Positions 1 through 9,749 of a DNA stretch of 64,000 nt are shown one piece after another. Position numbers and translations under genes: made by a program. The notes beneath the pieces were generated by a model that was given only the letters and a program-made list of their open reading frames with translations, had not been told where the DNA came from and did no database searches. The DNA comes from Fredinandcohnia onubensis (GTDB lineage: Bacteria; Bacillota; Bacilli; Bacillales; Bacillaceae_L), in NCBI RefSeq assembly GCF_031181385.1, contig NZ_JAPSKV010000003.1:186001-250000 (forward strand). Reading direction: 5' to 3'. How positions within the stretch are numbered: the first letter of the stretch is position 1; every line of letters begins with the position of its first letter.

Positions 1-2
1 TT

Positions 3-1718
3 GTCTTTTTAATCCTTGTTATTATTCAATTTGTTGTTATTACGAAAGGTTCTGAACGTGTTTCTGAGGTAGCTGCACGTTTTACATTAGATGCAATGCC
101 AGGTAAACAAATGAGTATCGATGCTGATTTAAATGCTGGTATGATTTCTGACACTGAGGCCCGTGAGCGTCGTGATAAAGTAAGTAGAGAAGCAGATTTT
201 TACGGGGCAATGGACGGGGCAAGTAAGTTTGTAAAAGGGGATGCAATAGCAGGGATTATTATTGTTCTGATCAACTTAACTTTTGGATTTATCATCGGAA
301 TGACACAGCACGGCTTGGGATTCCAAGAGGCACTTTCTAAATTCACTCTTTTAACTGTAGGGGACGGAATTGTGAGTCAGATTCCTGCTCTATTAATTTC
401 AACTGCAACAGGGATTGTGGTTACTCGTGCTGCGTCTGAAGGTAATTTAGGAACAGATATTACAAAGCAATTATTTGCATATCCGAAGATGCTATATGTG
501 ACTGCAGGGACGATTTTCCTTTTAGGATTGTTTACTCCAATCCATGATTTTTTAACAATTTCTATCTCAAGTTTTTTAGCTATTGGTGCCTATATGATTT
601 CTAAAAGTAAGGATCAGGAGACTCAATTAGAGCCTGACACTGAAGAAGAAGTACAAGTAGAGGATTTAAAAAGTCCAGAAAGCGTCGTAAGTCTGTTGAA
701 TGTTGACCCCATTGAGTTTGAGTTCGGTTATGGATTGATACCATTGGCTGATACAAACCAAGGTGGAGATATACTGGACAGAATCGTGATGATCCGTAGA
801 CAATTGGCGATTGAGTTGGGGTTAGTGATCCCGGTCGTTAGAATTAGGGATAATATTCAATTACAACCAAACGAATATCGCTTGAAAATTAAAGGTAGTG
901 AAATGGCAAGAGGGGAACTTTTACTAGATCACTTCTTAGCAATGAGCCCAGGTTATGAGGATGATTCGATTGAAGGAATCGATACCATCGAACCCTCTTT
1001 TGGATTACCGGCAAAATGGATATCCGAGGATATGAAAGACCAGGCGGAAATGCTAGGATATACGGTCGTTGACCCTCCGTCTGTTGTGTCAACACATATC
1101 ACAGAAGTTATTCGAAGGAATGCCCATGAGTTACTGGGTAGACAAGAAACAAAGCAACTGATTGACCATCTAAAAGAATCATACCCGATTTTAGTAGATG
1201 AGGTTACTCCAAACCCACTAGCAGTAGGAGATGTTCAAAAGGTTTTAGCTAAGTTACTTAAAGAAAATGTGTCAATTCGAAATCTGCCTATCATTTTTGA
1301 AACACTCGCAGATTTTGGACGAATGACAACTGATACAGATTTATTAACTGAATACGTGAGACAATCGCTAGCGAGACAAATAACAAATCAGTACATTGTC
1401 CAAGGTGAAACAATGAAGGTTGTAACTCTATCAGGTAGGGTTGAAAAGTTTATTGCTGATGGTGTTCAACAAACAGAACATGGAAACTATCTCTCAATTG
1501 ATCCAAATGTGTCACAATCCATCATTGAAGCGATAGCGAAACAAATCGAAAATGTTAGTATACAAGAGCAAACTCCGATTTTACTATGTTCTCCAGCGGT
1601 CAGAATGTATGTGAGACAATTAATTGAACGATATTTTCCGCAAGTTCCTGTACTTTCTTATAACGAGCTTGAGGCGAATGTTGAGGTTCAAAGTGTTGGG
1701 GTGGTGAATATAGATTGA
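3..1718 (+). CDS. flhA: Flagellar type III export gate protein FlhA (5' end outside window)
   Basis: The reading frame is open from the window edge (first full codon at 3), so the N-terminus is missing; 571 residues remain of a family usually near 680. The fragment starts in the export-gate region with the conserved stretch VAARFTLDAMPGKQMSIDAD, has further membrane helices to about residue 195, then a soluble C-terminal domain that docks export chaperones and substrates. FlhA is the central membrane ring of the flagellar type III secretion apparatus and couples export to the proton gradient. The stop codon overlaps the start of flhF, which fits co-transcription in the fla/che operon. Identification is secure; only the true start cannot be seen. 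Confidence 0.97.
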   Translation, partial: VFLILVIIQFVVITKGSERVSEVAARFTLDAMPGKQMSIDADLNAGMISDTEARERRDKVSREADFYGAMDGASKFVKGDAIAGIIIVLINLTFGFIIGMTQHGLGFQEALSKFTLLTVGDGIVSQIPALLISTATGIVVTRAASEGNLGTDITKQLFAYPKMLYVTAGTIFLLGLFTPIHDFLTISISSFLAIGAYMISKSKDQETQLEPDTEEEVQVEDLKSPESVVSLLNVDPIEFEFGYGLIPLADTNQGGDILDRIVMIRRQLAIELGLVIPVVRIRDNIQLQPNEYRLKIKGSEMARGELLLDHFLAMSPGYEDDSIEGIDTIEPSFGLPAKWISEDMKDQAEMLGYTVVDPPSVVSTHITEVIRRNAHELLGRQETKQLIDHLKESYPILVDEVTPNPLAVGDVQKVLAKLLKENVSIRNLPIIFETLADFGRMTTDTDLLTEYVRQSLARQITNQYIVQGETMKVVTLSGRVEKFIADGVQQTEHGNYLSIDPNVSQSIIEAIAKQIENVSIQEQTPILLCSPAVRMYVRQLIERYFPQVPVLSYNELEANVEVQSVGVVNID

Positions 1719-2890
1719 AGGTAAAAAAATATATAGCTACTTCTATGCCAGAAGCAATGAAAATGATTCGTGGTGAATTAGGTAGTGATGCGGTGATCTT
1801 AAATTCTAAGGTTGTTCAAACGAGAGGGTTTTTCGGCCTTTTTCGAAAAAAGAATTTTGAAGTTATAGCAGCTATTGATTCTGAAGTCCCTAAGAATCAA
1901 ACAATGCAACCGAAAGAAAAAAATAAAAAACCAGCGATTATTGATATTAAATCGGAACCAATCCCAATTAAACAAGAGGTTCCCAAAACCGTAAATACAC
2001 AACAAGCAAAGGAACCTCTAGACTCGACACCAGAACTTGTAAAAGAAATGAAAGAACTAAGAGCGGCAATAAAAGAATTATCTGTGGATAGTAGTCCTTA
2101 TCCAGCACCTTTGCAGGAAATAAATCAATTGTTGGTCCATCAAGAAATCGATCCATCTATTCGAAAAGAAATGATGACTACTTTAATGGAAAAGTGGTAC
2201 ATGAAATCGGAAAAAGCATCATTTGAAGAAGTCAAGAAATGGACAAAGGAATGTATGGCTTCCCTCATTTCCGGAATTGAATACGGTGGCTTAACCTTTC
2301 AAAAAAAATATATTAATGTGGTTGGTCCAACAGGTGTTGGAAAAACCACGACCATTGCTAAAATTGCAGCAGACAGCATGTTGAAGGACAAAAAGAAAAT
2401 TGCTTTTATTACAACAGATACATTTCGAATTGCTGCGATTGAGCAACTAAAAACATATGCAAAAATTCTTAGTGCTCCTGTTGAGGTTTGTTATTCTTTT
2501 GCTGATTTTAAAAAAGCAAAGGAAGCCTATAAGGATTATGATGTTATATTCATTGATACTGCAGGCAGGAACTTCCGAAATGAAAAATATATTGATGATT
2601 TGAATGATTTAATCCATTTTTCAAATGATATGGAAACATTTTTAGTGCTTTCACTAACATCAAAAATGAGCGACATGAAAGTGATTTATGAACAGTTTTC
2701 TAAAATTCCAATATCCAAATTTATATTTACAAAAGTGGATGAAACGGCAAACTATGGAGCGATGGTCAATTTAATTGCTGATTCTGGTATCGGTGTCGCA
2801 TATTTAACGAATGGTCAAAATGTGCCAGATGACATTGTTGTGGCTACGCCAGCTCTTATCACTAATACTATCCTTGGAGTCGATGAATAA
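1715..2890 (+). CDS. flhF: Flagellar SRP-like GTPase FlhF
   Basis: 391 residues. The TTG start lies inside the flhA stop region, with a GGGGTGGTG ribosome binding site just upstream. The N-terminal B domain (MKVKKYIATSMPEAM) is followed by a low-complexity Lys/Glu/Pro linker (about 65-130), an N domain, and a G domain with G1 motif GPTGVGKTTT near residue 205 and DTAGRN near 285. FlhF is an SRP-type GTPase that, with FlhG, sets flagellar position and number in the cell. The gene overlaps flhG by one base, so the two are likely translationally coupled. It is slightly longer than the B. subtilis protein, mainly in the linker. Confidence 0.96.
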   Translation: MKVKKYIATSMPEAMKMIRGELGSDAVILNSKVVQTRGFFGLFRKKNFEVIAAIDSEVPKNQTMQPKEKNKKPAIIDIKSEPIPIKQEVPKTVNTQQAKEPLDSTPELVKEMKELRAAIKELSVDSSPYPAPLQEINQLLVHQEIDPSIRKEMMTTLMEKWYMKSEKASFEEVKKWTKECMASLISGIEYGGLTFQKKYINVVGPTGVGKTTTIAKIAADSMLKDKKKIAFITTDTFRIAAIEQLKTYAKILSAPVEVCYSFADFKKAKEAYKDYDVIFIDTAGRNFRNEKYIDDLNDLIHFSNDMETFLVLSLTSKMSDMKVIYEQFSKIPISKFIFTKVDETANYGAMVNLIADSGIGVAYLTNGQNVPDDIVVATPALITNTILGVDE

Positions 2891-3759
2891 TGATAGACCA
2901 AGCTACAGCTCTTCGTAACAAACTAGGATCGATGAATAATGAACAAGACCAACCGAAGACAATAGCTGTAATCAGTGGAAAAGGTGGAGTTGGTAAATCC
3001 AATTTCTCATTGAATTTTTCCATTGCCCTATCACAATTTGGCAAGAAGGCTTTGTTGTTTGATATGGATATTGGGATGGGGAATATTGATATTTTAATGG
3101 GGATAACAGCCCACCATACAATTGTGGACTTATTTGAAAAAAATCTATCAATAACAGATCTGCTAATCAGGGGTCCAGAAGGCATTGACTATATTGCCGG
3201 TGGAAATGGCTTATCTTCGCTTTTTAAGCTGGATGAAAACAAATCGCAGTATTTAATTGACCAATTGCAATCCGTACTACATGATTATGACTACATTATT
3301 TTTGATATGGGCGCTGGTATGTCCGAGGAAAGTGTTAAATTTCTTATGGCAATGGACGAAATATTTGTCATTACCACACCTGAGCCAACCTCTATTACAG
3401 ATGCATACTCAGTCATTAAATATATTTGTTTATTTGACCAATCCATTCCTATGTATTTGATTGTGAATCGAGCTGATAATGAATCTGAAGGAATGCAAAC
3501 CTTGAAAAGATTAAAACAGGCTGTTCTGCAATTTTTAATTAAAGAGATCAGACTACTAGGTGTATTGCATGATGACAAAACCGTCCAAAAAGCAGTCAGT
3601 CACCAAGAGCCATTCATACTATATGCCCCTAAAGCAGTAATCAGCAAAAATTTACTTGATATTTGCAAAAGTTATCTTGGTAGTGAAAAAAATCAGGAGA
3701 AAAATCAACATACGTCCTTTATATCAAAGTTACAACGTTTTTTCGTACGTGGTAGATAG
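2890..3759 (+). CDS. flhG: MinD-like ATPase FlhG (YlxH), flagellar number regulator
   Basis: 289 residues, ParA/MinD class. The N-terminus MIDQATALR matches the DQAxxLR motif that in this family stimulates the FlhF GTPase. The deviant Walker A, SGKGGVGKS, is at about 29-37, with a switch region around DMDIGMGNID. The C-terminal end (KLQRFFVRG) is basic and could form the membrane-targeting helix. It restricts flagellar number and spacing together with FlhF. The start overlaps the flhF stop (TAATG), and cheB follows after 10 bases with its ribosome binding site running into the flhG stop. Assignment rests on motif plus gene order. Confidence 0.96.
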   Translation: MIDQATALRNKLGSMNNEQDQPKTIAVISGKGGVGKSNFSLNFSIALSQFGKKALLFDMDIGMGNIDILMGITAHHTIVDLFEKNLSITDLLIRGPEGIDYIAGGNGLSSLFKLDENKSQYLIDQLQSVLHDYDYIIFDMGAGMSEESVKFLMAMDEIFVITTPEPTSITDAYSVIKYICLFDQSIPMYLIVNRADNESEGMQTLKRLKQAVLQFLIKEIRLLGVLHDDKTVQKAVSHQEPFILYAPKAVISKNLLDICKSYLGSEKNQEKNQHTSFISKLQRFFVRGR

Positions 3760-3769
3760 GAGTTTAGCG

Positions 3770-4834
3770 ATGACAAAAATAAATGTTCTTATTGTAGACG
3801 ATTCAGCATTTATGAGGAAGCTTATTTCAAATTTCCTTCAGGAAGATTCAAGATTTAACGTTATTGGAACAGCGAGAAATGGAATCGATGCCCTGAACAA
3901 AATTGAAAAACTCAACCCAGATGTTGTAACGTTGGATGTTGAAATGCCTGAAATGAACGGAATTGAAGCATTACAACGGATTATGAATGAATACCCCCGT
4001 CCAGTTGTAATGCTTTCAAGCACAACAATAGAAGGAGTAGACAAAACATTGCTTGCGATTCAAAATGGGGCTGTTGATTTTATTCAAAAACCATCAGGAC
4101 CTATTTCTATTGATCTTCATCTGATAAAAAATGAAATTGTAACAAAAGTACTGAATGCTGGAAAAATAAATGTAACCTTACTAAAAAGTCCAATAAAAAT
4201 ACAAGAAAACTCTAATAATAGAATAGTAGATTATAGTAAAATAGACCTAGGGCTAAATAACGATATGAATAAAATTGTTTGCATGGGTACTTCAACAGGG
4301 GGACCGCGGGCTTTGCAACAGGTCCTCCCGCAGTTTCCGAAAAATTATCCAGCACCAATTGTTATTGTTCAGCACATGCCGGCGGGTTTTACTAAATCTT
4401 TAGCCAACAGGCTCAATGGTTTATGTAATATTACCGTTAAAGAAGCTGAAGATGGGGAAATGTTAAAGGCCGGAACAGCTTATATTGCCCCTGGTGGTTA
4501 TCATATGAAAATAAAAAAGATTGGCACAATGCTTGCTGTCAATATCGATGAGAGTGAAATACGGAATGGACACAGACCATCTGTTGATATCCTTTTTGAA
4601 TCAATTAGTGAAATTAAGGGGATTCAAACAATTTCTATCATCATGACAGGAATGGGAACGGACGGTTCATGTGGATTAAAAAAACTAAAACAGACTGGAC
4701 GAGTTGTTTCAATAGCAGAATCGAAGGAAACTTCAATTGTGTTTGGTATGCCAAAGGCAGCTATTGAAACAAATTTAGTTGATAGAGTTGAAAATTTAGA
4801 GGATATAGCAAGGACCGTACTTAGCCTTTCATAA
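3770..4834 (+). CDS. cheB: Chemotaxis response regulator / receptor methylesterase CheB
   Basis: 354 residues. The open frame runs further upstream into flhG, but TAGGAG at 3757-3762 places the start at ATG 3770. The N-terminal receiver domain has the acidic pair D10/D11, the phospho-acceptor D56 in TLDVEMPEMNG and the conserved lysine in QKPSG. The C-terminal methylesterase/deamidase domain has the serine in GTSTGGP near residue 175, the histidine in VQHMPAGFT and the aspartate in MTGMGTDGS. It demethylates and deamidates chemoreceptors after phosphorylation by CheA, giving adaptation. cheA follows after 19 bases. All catalytic residues are present. Confidence 0.97.
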   Translation: MTKINVLIVDDSAFMRKLISNFLQEDSRFNVIGTARNGIDALNKIEKLNPDVVTLDVEMPEMNGIEALQRIMNEYPRPVVMLSSTTIEGVDKTLLAIQNGAVDFIQKPSGPISIDLHLIKNEIVTKVLNAGKINVTLLKSPIKIQENSNNRIVDYSKIDLGLNNDMNKIVCMGTSTGGPRALQQVLPQFPKNYPAPIVIVQHMPAGFTKSLANRLNGLCNITVKEAEDGEMLKAGTAYIAPGGYHMKIKKIGTMLAVNIDESEIRNGHRPSVDILFESISEIKGIQTISIIMTGMGTDGSCGLKKLKQTGRVVSIAESKETSIVFGMPKAAIETNLVDRVENLEDIARTVLSLS

Positions 4835-4853
4835 GTAAAAGGGGTGTTGATAA

Positions 4854-6899
4854 ATGGAACTGGATCAATATTTAGAGGTATTTATTGAAGAAAGTAAAGA
4901 GCATCTCCAGGCGTGTAATGAAAATCTACTAAAATTAGAAAAAGAGCCTGAAAACATCGCAATTGTCAACGAAATTTTCCGTTCTGCCCATACATTAAAG
5001 GGCATGTCCGCTACGATGGGATATGAAGATCTAGCAAGTCTTACGCATCAGATGGAAAATGTTCTAGATGGCATTCGTAATACGAAAATAAAAGTAACCC
5101 CATCTCTTTTGGATGTTGTTTTTAAATCAGTTGATTATCTAGAGGAGATGATTTTTTCTATTGCTGATGGTGGTGATGGAAAAAAGGATGTTACGGATGT
5201 CGTTTTATCACTTAAAAAAGTGGAAAGCGGAGATATAACAACGGCAGAAGAAACTACTGAATCAGTTGTTCAAAATAATGTGGATGAACCTACTACATCT
5301 ATAACTAATTATGATGATTTTGAAATGACGGTTATCCATCAATCAAAAGAACAAGGTTTTAATTGTTATGAAATAACGATTCAACTTCGTGAAGATTGTT
5401 TATTAAAAGCTGCCCGAGTTTTCATGGTATTCGAGGTTCTTGAACAACTCGGTGAAATCATAAAGTCATTTCCGTCAGTCGGCCTACTTGAGGAAGAACA
5501 ATTTGATAGTGAATTTCGTGTAACGGTCATTTCAATGGAGTCAGCCGAAAATATCGAAAAACAAATTACCAAAGTATCTGAAATAAACAAGGTAATCGTT
5601 AAAGACTATCTAATTAATTCAAATAAGACTCAAGTACAAGAACAAATACAGGCACAGGCTGAAGTTGCTCCAGCTCTTGCTCCCGAACTGAAACAAGTAA
5701 CCGATAAAGAGGAAAATCTTTCTTCAAAATCGAACAGCAAGCATGTGGGAAATCAAAAAACAATCCGAGTAAATATTGAAAAACTTGATACTCTAATGAA
5801 CCTATTCGAAGAATTAGTCATCGATAGAGGCCGTTTAGAACAGATCTCTCATGATTTAAAACATTCAGAGTTAAATGAAACTGTTGAGAGAATGTCAAGA
5901 ATATCTGGAGATTTACAAAATATTATCCTTACAATGAGAATGGTTCCGGTTGAAACTGTCTTTAACCGCTTTCCTCGTATGGTTCGTCAATTAGCGAAGG
6001 ATTTACATAAGAAAATTAATCTTCAAATTATTGGAGCAGAAACGGAATTAGATCGTACTGTAATTGATGAAATTGGTGATCCGCTTGTGCACCTATTGCG
6101 AAATGCACTAGACCATGGTATTGAAACACCAGAAATTAGAATGCGAAATGGAAAACCGGAAGAAGGTACGGTCATTTTACGTGCTTACCATAGTGGAAAT
6201 CATGTATTTATCGAAATAGAAGATGATGGTACAGGAATTAGTAGGGAAAAAATTATTCAAAAGGCTGTTAACAAAGGACTGATCGCGGAAAAAACAGTAG
6301 AGTCTCTAACTGATAGTCAAGTATTTGATTTTATTTTTTCTTCTGGGTTTTCAACAGCTGAACAAATTTCAGACGTCTCAGGTCGCGGTGTTGGACTAGA
6401 TGTTGTGAAAAATAAGATTGAGTCATTAGGTGGGTCAATCACTATTCATTCTGAAATGAATAAAGGATCAACTTTTTCTATACAGTTACCACTCACTTTA
6501 TCGATCATCTCTGTAATGCTCGTTACGATTCAGAATGAAAAGTACGCAATCCCACTTTCTTCTATTATCGAAACGGCCATCATAAAGAAAAGTGAGATTC
6601 TTTATGCTCACAATCAGATGGTAATTGATTATAGAGGTAAAGTCGTCCCATTAGTAGACTTGAAAGATATTTTTGAGGTTCCTACAATTACTGAAGATGA
6701 TGAAGACTTTTCTGTTCTAATTGTGAAAAAAGGCGATAAATCAGCTGGCCTCATCGTTGATTCCTTCGTCGGACAACAAGAGATTGTATTAAAGTCACTA
6801 GGAAACTATTTAACAAATGTGTTTGCAATTTCAGGGGCAACAATACTAGGTGATGGGCAAGTTGCCCTCGTAATTGATTGTAATGCTTTAATCAAATAG
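4854..6899 (+). CDS. cheA: Chemotaxis histidine kinase CheA
   Basis: 681 residues in the usual five-domain order: an Hpt domain with phospho-histidine H46 (SAHTLKG), a response-regulator binding P2 region (about 150-260) flanked by Gln/Ala-rich linkers, a dimerisation helix pair (IRVNIEKLDTLMNLFEELV), an HATPase domain with N box HLLRNALDHGIE and G boxes DDGTG and GRGVGLDVV, and a C-terminal CheW-like domain. It autophosphorylates in receptor arrays and passes phosphate to CheY and CheB. The ribosome binding site AAAGGGGTG precedes the ATG. cheW, cheC and cheD follow, as in B. subtilis. Confidence 0.98.
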   Translation: MELDQYLEVFIEESKEHLQACNENLLKLEKEPENIAIVNEIFRSAHTLKGMSATMGYEDLASLTHQMENVLDGIRNTKIKVTPSLLDVVFKSVDYLEEMIFSIADGGDGKKDVTDVVLSLKKVESGDITTAEETTESVVQNNVDEPTTSITNYDDFEMTVIHQSKEQGFNCYEITIQLREDCLLKAARVFMVFEVLEQLGEIIKSFPSVGLLEEEQFDSEFRVTVISMESAENIEKQITKVSEINKVIVKDYLINSNKTQVQEQIQAQAEVAPALAPELKQVTDKEENLSSKSNSKHVGNQKTIRVNIEKLDTLMNLFEELVIDRGRLEQISHDLKHSELNETVERMSRISGDLQNIILTMRMVPVETVFNRFPRMVRQLAKDLHKKINLQIIGAETELDRTVIDEIGDPLVHLLRNALDHGIETPEIRMRNGKPEEGTVILRAYHSGNHVFIEIEDDGTGISREKIIQKAVNKGLIAEKTVESLTDSQVFDFIFSSGFSTAEQISDVSGRGVGLDVVKNKIESLGGSITIHSEMNKGSTFSIQLPLTLSIISVMLVTIQNEKYAIPLSSIIETAIIKKSEILYAHNQMVIDYRGKVVPLVDLKDIFEVPTITEDDEDFSVLIVKKGDKSAGLIVDSFVGQQEIVLKSLGNYLTNVFAISGATILGDGQVALVIDCNALIK

Positions 6900-6935
6900 A
6901 AATGCATTGATTATAGCAAGTTAAGGAGGAAAAGT

Positions 6936-7391
6936 ATGTCTGTACAAGCTGCTGTGTTAAAGGTCATTGTTTTTTCACTTGAGGATGAAGAATATGCAAT
7001 CCCAGTTTCACAGGTACGTTCAATAGAAAAACTGCAACATATAACTCGGGTTCCTAGGTCAGAGCCATTTGTAAAAGGTGTGATTAATTTAAGAGGAGTT
7101 GTTACTCCGATTATTGATTTAAGAACTCGTTTTGGTATGGATGAAACTGAGTATCTGGATAGCACAAGAATTATCATAGTTGCGACAGATGATGTTGAAG
7201 TAGGATTAATTGTGGATACGGCCAATGATGTAATGGATATACCAGTTGATTCGATTGAACCACCTCCTGAGATTGTTGGCAGTGTAGAGGTCGAATATCT
7301 AGAAGGTGTAGCCAAGCTTGATAAGAGATTATTGATCCTATTAAATTTAGAAAAGGTTCTTACCCCCGATATACGTAAGGGAAAAGAGTAA
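6936..7391 (+). CDS. cheW: Chemotaxis coupling protein CheW
   Basis: 151 residues forming a single CheW-like double beta-barrel domain with the typical VFSLEDEEYAIPVSQV start, ITRVPRSEPFVKGVINLRG and VGLIVD segments. It links chemoreceptors to CheA in the signalling array. A strong AAGGAGGAAA ribosome binding site sits seven bases before the ATG. It lies between cheA (36 bases away) and cheC (11 bases away), so it is plainly part of the che block. Length and motifs are normal for the family. Confidence 0.97.
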   Translation: MSVQAAVLKVIVFSLEDEEYAIPVSQVRSIEKLQHITRVPRSEPFVKGVINLRGVVTPIIDLRTRFGMDETEYLDSTRIIIVATDDVEVGLIVDTANDVMDIPVDSIEPPPEIVGSVEVEYLEGVAKLDKRLLILLNLEKVLTPDIRKGKE

Positions 7392-7402
7392 GGGGCAATT
7401 CT

Positions 7403-8041
7403 ATGTCATTTTTTCAATGTATTAATTCTACTCATTTAGATATTTTAAAAGAGATTGGAAATATCGGAGTGGGGCATTCTGCTACTGCTCTTTCAAAGCT
7501 TTTAAATCGAAAAATTGATATGCAGGTACCGAATGTAAAAATTGTTTCTTTTGATGAAATGATGGATTTTGCCGGAGGGGCTGAAAATGTTGTTGCGGGT
7601 ATCTTTTTTCGAATTGAAGGGGATATAACGGGAAATATGTTTTTTATTTTACAGCTCCCACAAGCTACAAAACTAATTCAAGATCTCTTAGGCGACGAGG
7701 ACTTCTCATTTGAAAGTAAACAAAGTGACATGGGAATATCTGCCTTACAAGAAGTCGGAAATATCTTGTTCGGCTCTTATCTTACATCGTTATCTGATTT
7801 TACCCAATTAAATTTATATCCTTCTGTTCCAGGTTTTTCGATTGATATGGTTGGTGCAATCATAGGATATGGTTTAATCGAACTTTCACAAGTAAGTGAT
7901 TATGCAATCGTGATCGAAACGGCTATTAGTGAAACTGAAAAACATGAACACAATAATATTAATGGGCATTTTCTATTGTTACCAGATCCTGATTCTTTTG
8001 GGAAAATATTTACTGCATTAGGAGTTCAAACACATGAATGA
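7403..8041 (+). CDS. cheC: CheY-P phosphatase / CheD inhibitor CheC
   Basis: 212 residues. Two copies of the family's phosphatase motif are visible: [16 protein letters not shown] at residues 15-30, with E17 and N20, and [12 protein letters not shown] near 115. CheC removes phosphate from CheY-P and binds CheD, forming one of the three adaptation systems of B. subtilis chemotaxis. The end of the gene overlaps cheD by eight bases, which suggests coupled translation of the two binding partners. Both active-site copies look intact. Confidence 0.96.
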   Translation: MSFFQCINSTHLDILKEIGNIGVGHSATALSKLLNRKIDMQVPNVKIVSFDEMMDFAGGAENVVAGIFFRIEGDITGNMFFILQLPQATKLIQDLLGDEDFSFESKQSDMGISALQEVGNILFGSYLTSLSDFTQLNLYPSVPGFSIDMVGAIIGYGLIELSQVSDYAIVIETAISETEKHEHNNINGHFLLLPDPDSFGKIFTALGVQTHE

Positions 8042-8531
8042 ACTTAATCAGATAATAAAGGTTGGGATAGCAGATATGAATGTCATAACTGCACCAAACT
8101 TAATCCGAACATCTGGATTAGGTTCCTGTGTAGGTGTAGTCATTTATGATCAACCAAAAAAGGTCGCAGGACTTGCCCATATCATGCTACCAAGTTCTGC
8201 TTCAACAAAAGCTGGGAACATGAATATTGCTAAATATGCCGATACTGCAATTGAGGAGCTTATAAAGAAAATCATCGAAATTGGCGGTAGAGACAAGAGT
8301 TTGAAAGCCAAAATCGCCGGCGGTGCTCAAATGTTCCAATTTCAATCGACTAGTGATATTATGCGGATTGGTCCTCGTAACGTTGATGCGGTAAAAGCAG
8401 AGCTAAAACGCTTTAACATCACGATTCTTGCATCAGATATTGGTGGGAATAATGGGCGAACCATTGAATTTGATCCAGTAACTGCCATCCTCAAAATCCG
8501 GACTGTCAATCAAGGAATTAAGGAAATATAG
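8034..8531 (+). CDS. cheD: Chemoreceptor glutamine deamidase CheD
   Basis: 165 residues. Family residues are present: the catalytic cysteine in [13 protein letters not shown], the histidine in AGLAHIMLP, and a late threonine in [10 protein letters not shown]. CheD deamidates chemoreceptor glutamines and is controlled by binding CheC. The start codon lies inside the 3' end of cheC. The following 47-base gap to sigD carries the sigD ribosome binding site. Gene order and motif agree, so the call is firm. Confidence 0.96.
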   Translation: MNELNQIIKVGIADMNVITAPNLIRTSGLGSCVGVVIYDQPKKVAGLAHIMLPSSASTKAGNMNIAKYADTAIEELIKKIIEIGGRDKSLKAKIAGGAQMFQFQSTSDIMRIGPRNVDAVKAELKRFNITILASDIGGNNGRTIEFDPVTAILKIRTVNQGIKEI

Positions 8532-8578
8532 AAGGTAAAAATATAATACATCCACAATAAAAGAAAAGGAGGAGTAGA

Positions 8579-9346
8579 ATGTCCAGATTATCATCCACAG
8601 ATCATCAAGAATATTGGCAGAAATGGACCGACTCACGAGACACAGATGCAGGGGATGCCCTTGTCAGAAAATATATGCCGCTCGTTTCATATCATGTACA
8701 ACGAATCTCTGTCACACTTCCGAAGAGTGTAAATAAAGATGATTTAAAAAGTCTTGGGATGATTGGTTTATATGATGCACTGGAAAAATTCGATCCTTCT
8801 CGTGATTTGAAATTTGATACATATGCATCCTTTCGAATTAGAGGTGCAATACTTGACGGGCTTAGAAAAGAAGATTGGTTACCTAGAAGTTCAAGAGAAA
8901 AAGCAAAGAAAGTTGAAACTGCCGTTGAAAAGCTAGAACAAACCTTAATGAGAAATGCCACAATTCCTGAAATAGCAGTAGAAGTCGGAATGAGCGAGGA
9001 TGAAGTTTATCAAACGATAAATGAAGGCTTCTTTGCAAATGTTCTTTCTATGGACGATTACCAACATGATGATGAGGGCAGTGAAAAATCAGCATTCTCA
9101 ATTAAGGATCATGCAACTTTAACGCCAGAAGAACATGTTGTAAAAAAAGAGGTGATCAATCAACTAATCAATGTTATCCATCAATTGAATGAAAAAGAGC
9201 AGCTAATTATTAGTTTATTTTATAAGGAAGAACTAACATTAACTGAAATTGGACAGGTAATGGGCTTATCGACATCTAGAATTTCTCAAATTCACTCAAA
9301 AGCGCTTTTTAAACTGAAGGATATATTAAAAAAACACATCCATTAA
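8579..9346 (+). CDS. sigD: RNA polymerase sigma factor SigD (flagellin/motility)
   Basis: 255 residues, FliA/SigD class. Region 2 includes NKDDLKSLGMIGLYDALEKFDPSRDLKFDTYA, and region 4 ends with LTLTEIGQVMGLSTSRISQIHSKAL, a helix-turn-helix that reads -35 elements. It drives late flagellar, chemotaxis and autolysin genes. AAAGGAGGAGT at 8568-8578 is a strong ribosome binding site directly before the ATG. It sits near the 3' end of the fla/che operon as in B. subtilis, where distance from the operon promoter affects the proportion of motile cells. Confidence 0.97.
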   Translation: MSRLSSTDHQEYWQKWTDSRDTDAGDALVRKYMPLVSYHVQRISVTLPKSVNKDDLKSLGMIGLYDALEKFDPSRDLKFDTYASFRIRGAILDGLRKEDWLPRSSREKAKKVETAVEKLEQTLMRNATIPEIAVEVGMSEDEVYQTINEGFFANVLSMDDYQHDDEGSEKSAFSIKDHATLTPEEHVVKKEVINQLINVIHQLNEKEQLIISLFYKEELTLTEIGQVMGLSTSRISQIHSKALFKLKDILKKHIH

Positions 9347-9423
9347 AATACGTAATCAAAAGTTAAAGTATAACAAATAAAGATTTCAATCAATGCATTT
9401 CTTAAAAATAGGAAACGGAAGAA

Positions 9424-9738
9424 GTGAATCAATTGAGTCTAAAATTAGTTGAATTACAAGTTGCAATCCCAAGGACACAAGATGCAGGAAAAATTCAAGA
9501 GCAACTGATGATGCGTGGCCAGCACATGCAAGATCACCTTTCTGCAGAAACCGAAAAAATTGAGAAAAGGAACCGTACCATTGTAAACGAGAACAATAAA
9601 TCAGAAAATGCGCAAATACATAAGGATTCATCATCAAATACATTTTCAAAGCAACCGCCACATAAGACTCAAAACCCTGAACAAGAAGAAAAAGAACAGC
9701 ATCCATACAAGGGTAATTTTATTGATTTCGTGGGATAG
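9424..9738 (+). CDS. Small uncharacterised protein between sigD and swrB
   Basis: 104 residues with a GTG start, preceded by GGAAACGGAAG. I do not recognise a named family. The N-terminal third (LKLVELQVAIPRTQDAGKIQEQL) looks ordered and helix-prone; the rest is very rich in Lys, Glu, Asn and Gln and probably disordered, ending in NFIDFVG. No signal peptide or membrane segment is visible. It lies 77 bases after sigD and 11 bases before swrB, so it likely shares the fla/che transcript. B. subtilis has swrB directly after sigD, so this is an additional gene relative to that order. Coding status is supported by position, spacing and compact intergenic gaps. Confidence 0.75.
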   Translation: MNQLSLKLVELQVAIPRTQDAGKIQEQLMMRGQHMQDHLSAETEKIEKRNRTIVNENNKSENAQIHKDSSSNTFSKQPPHKTQNPEQEEKEQHPYKGNFIDFVG

Positions 9739-9749
9739 AGGGAATTTGA

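Noticed and set aside
3656-3769. Upstream extension of cheB inside flhG
   Set aside because: It overlaps flhG and has no ribosome binding site; the receiver domain begins right after ATG 3770.
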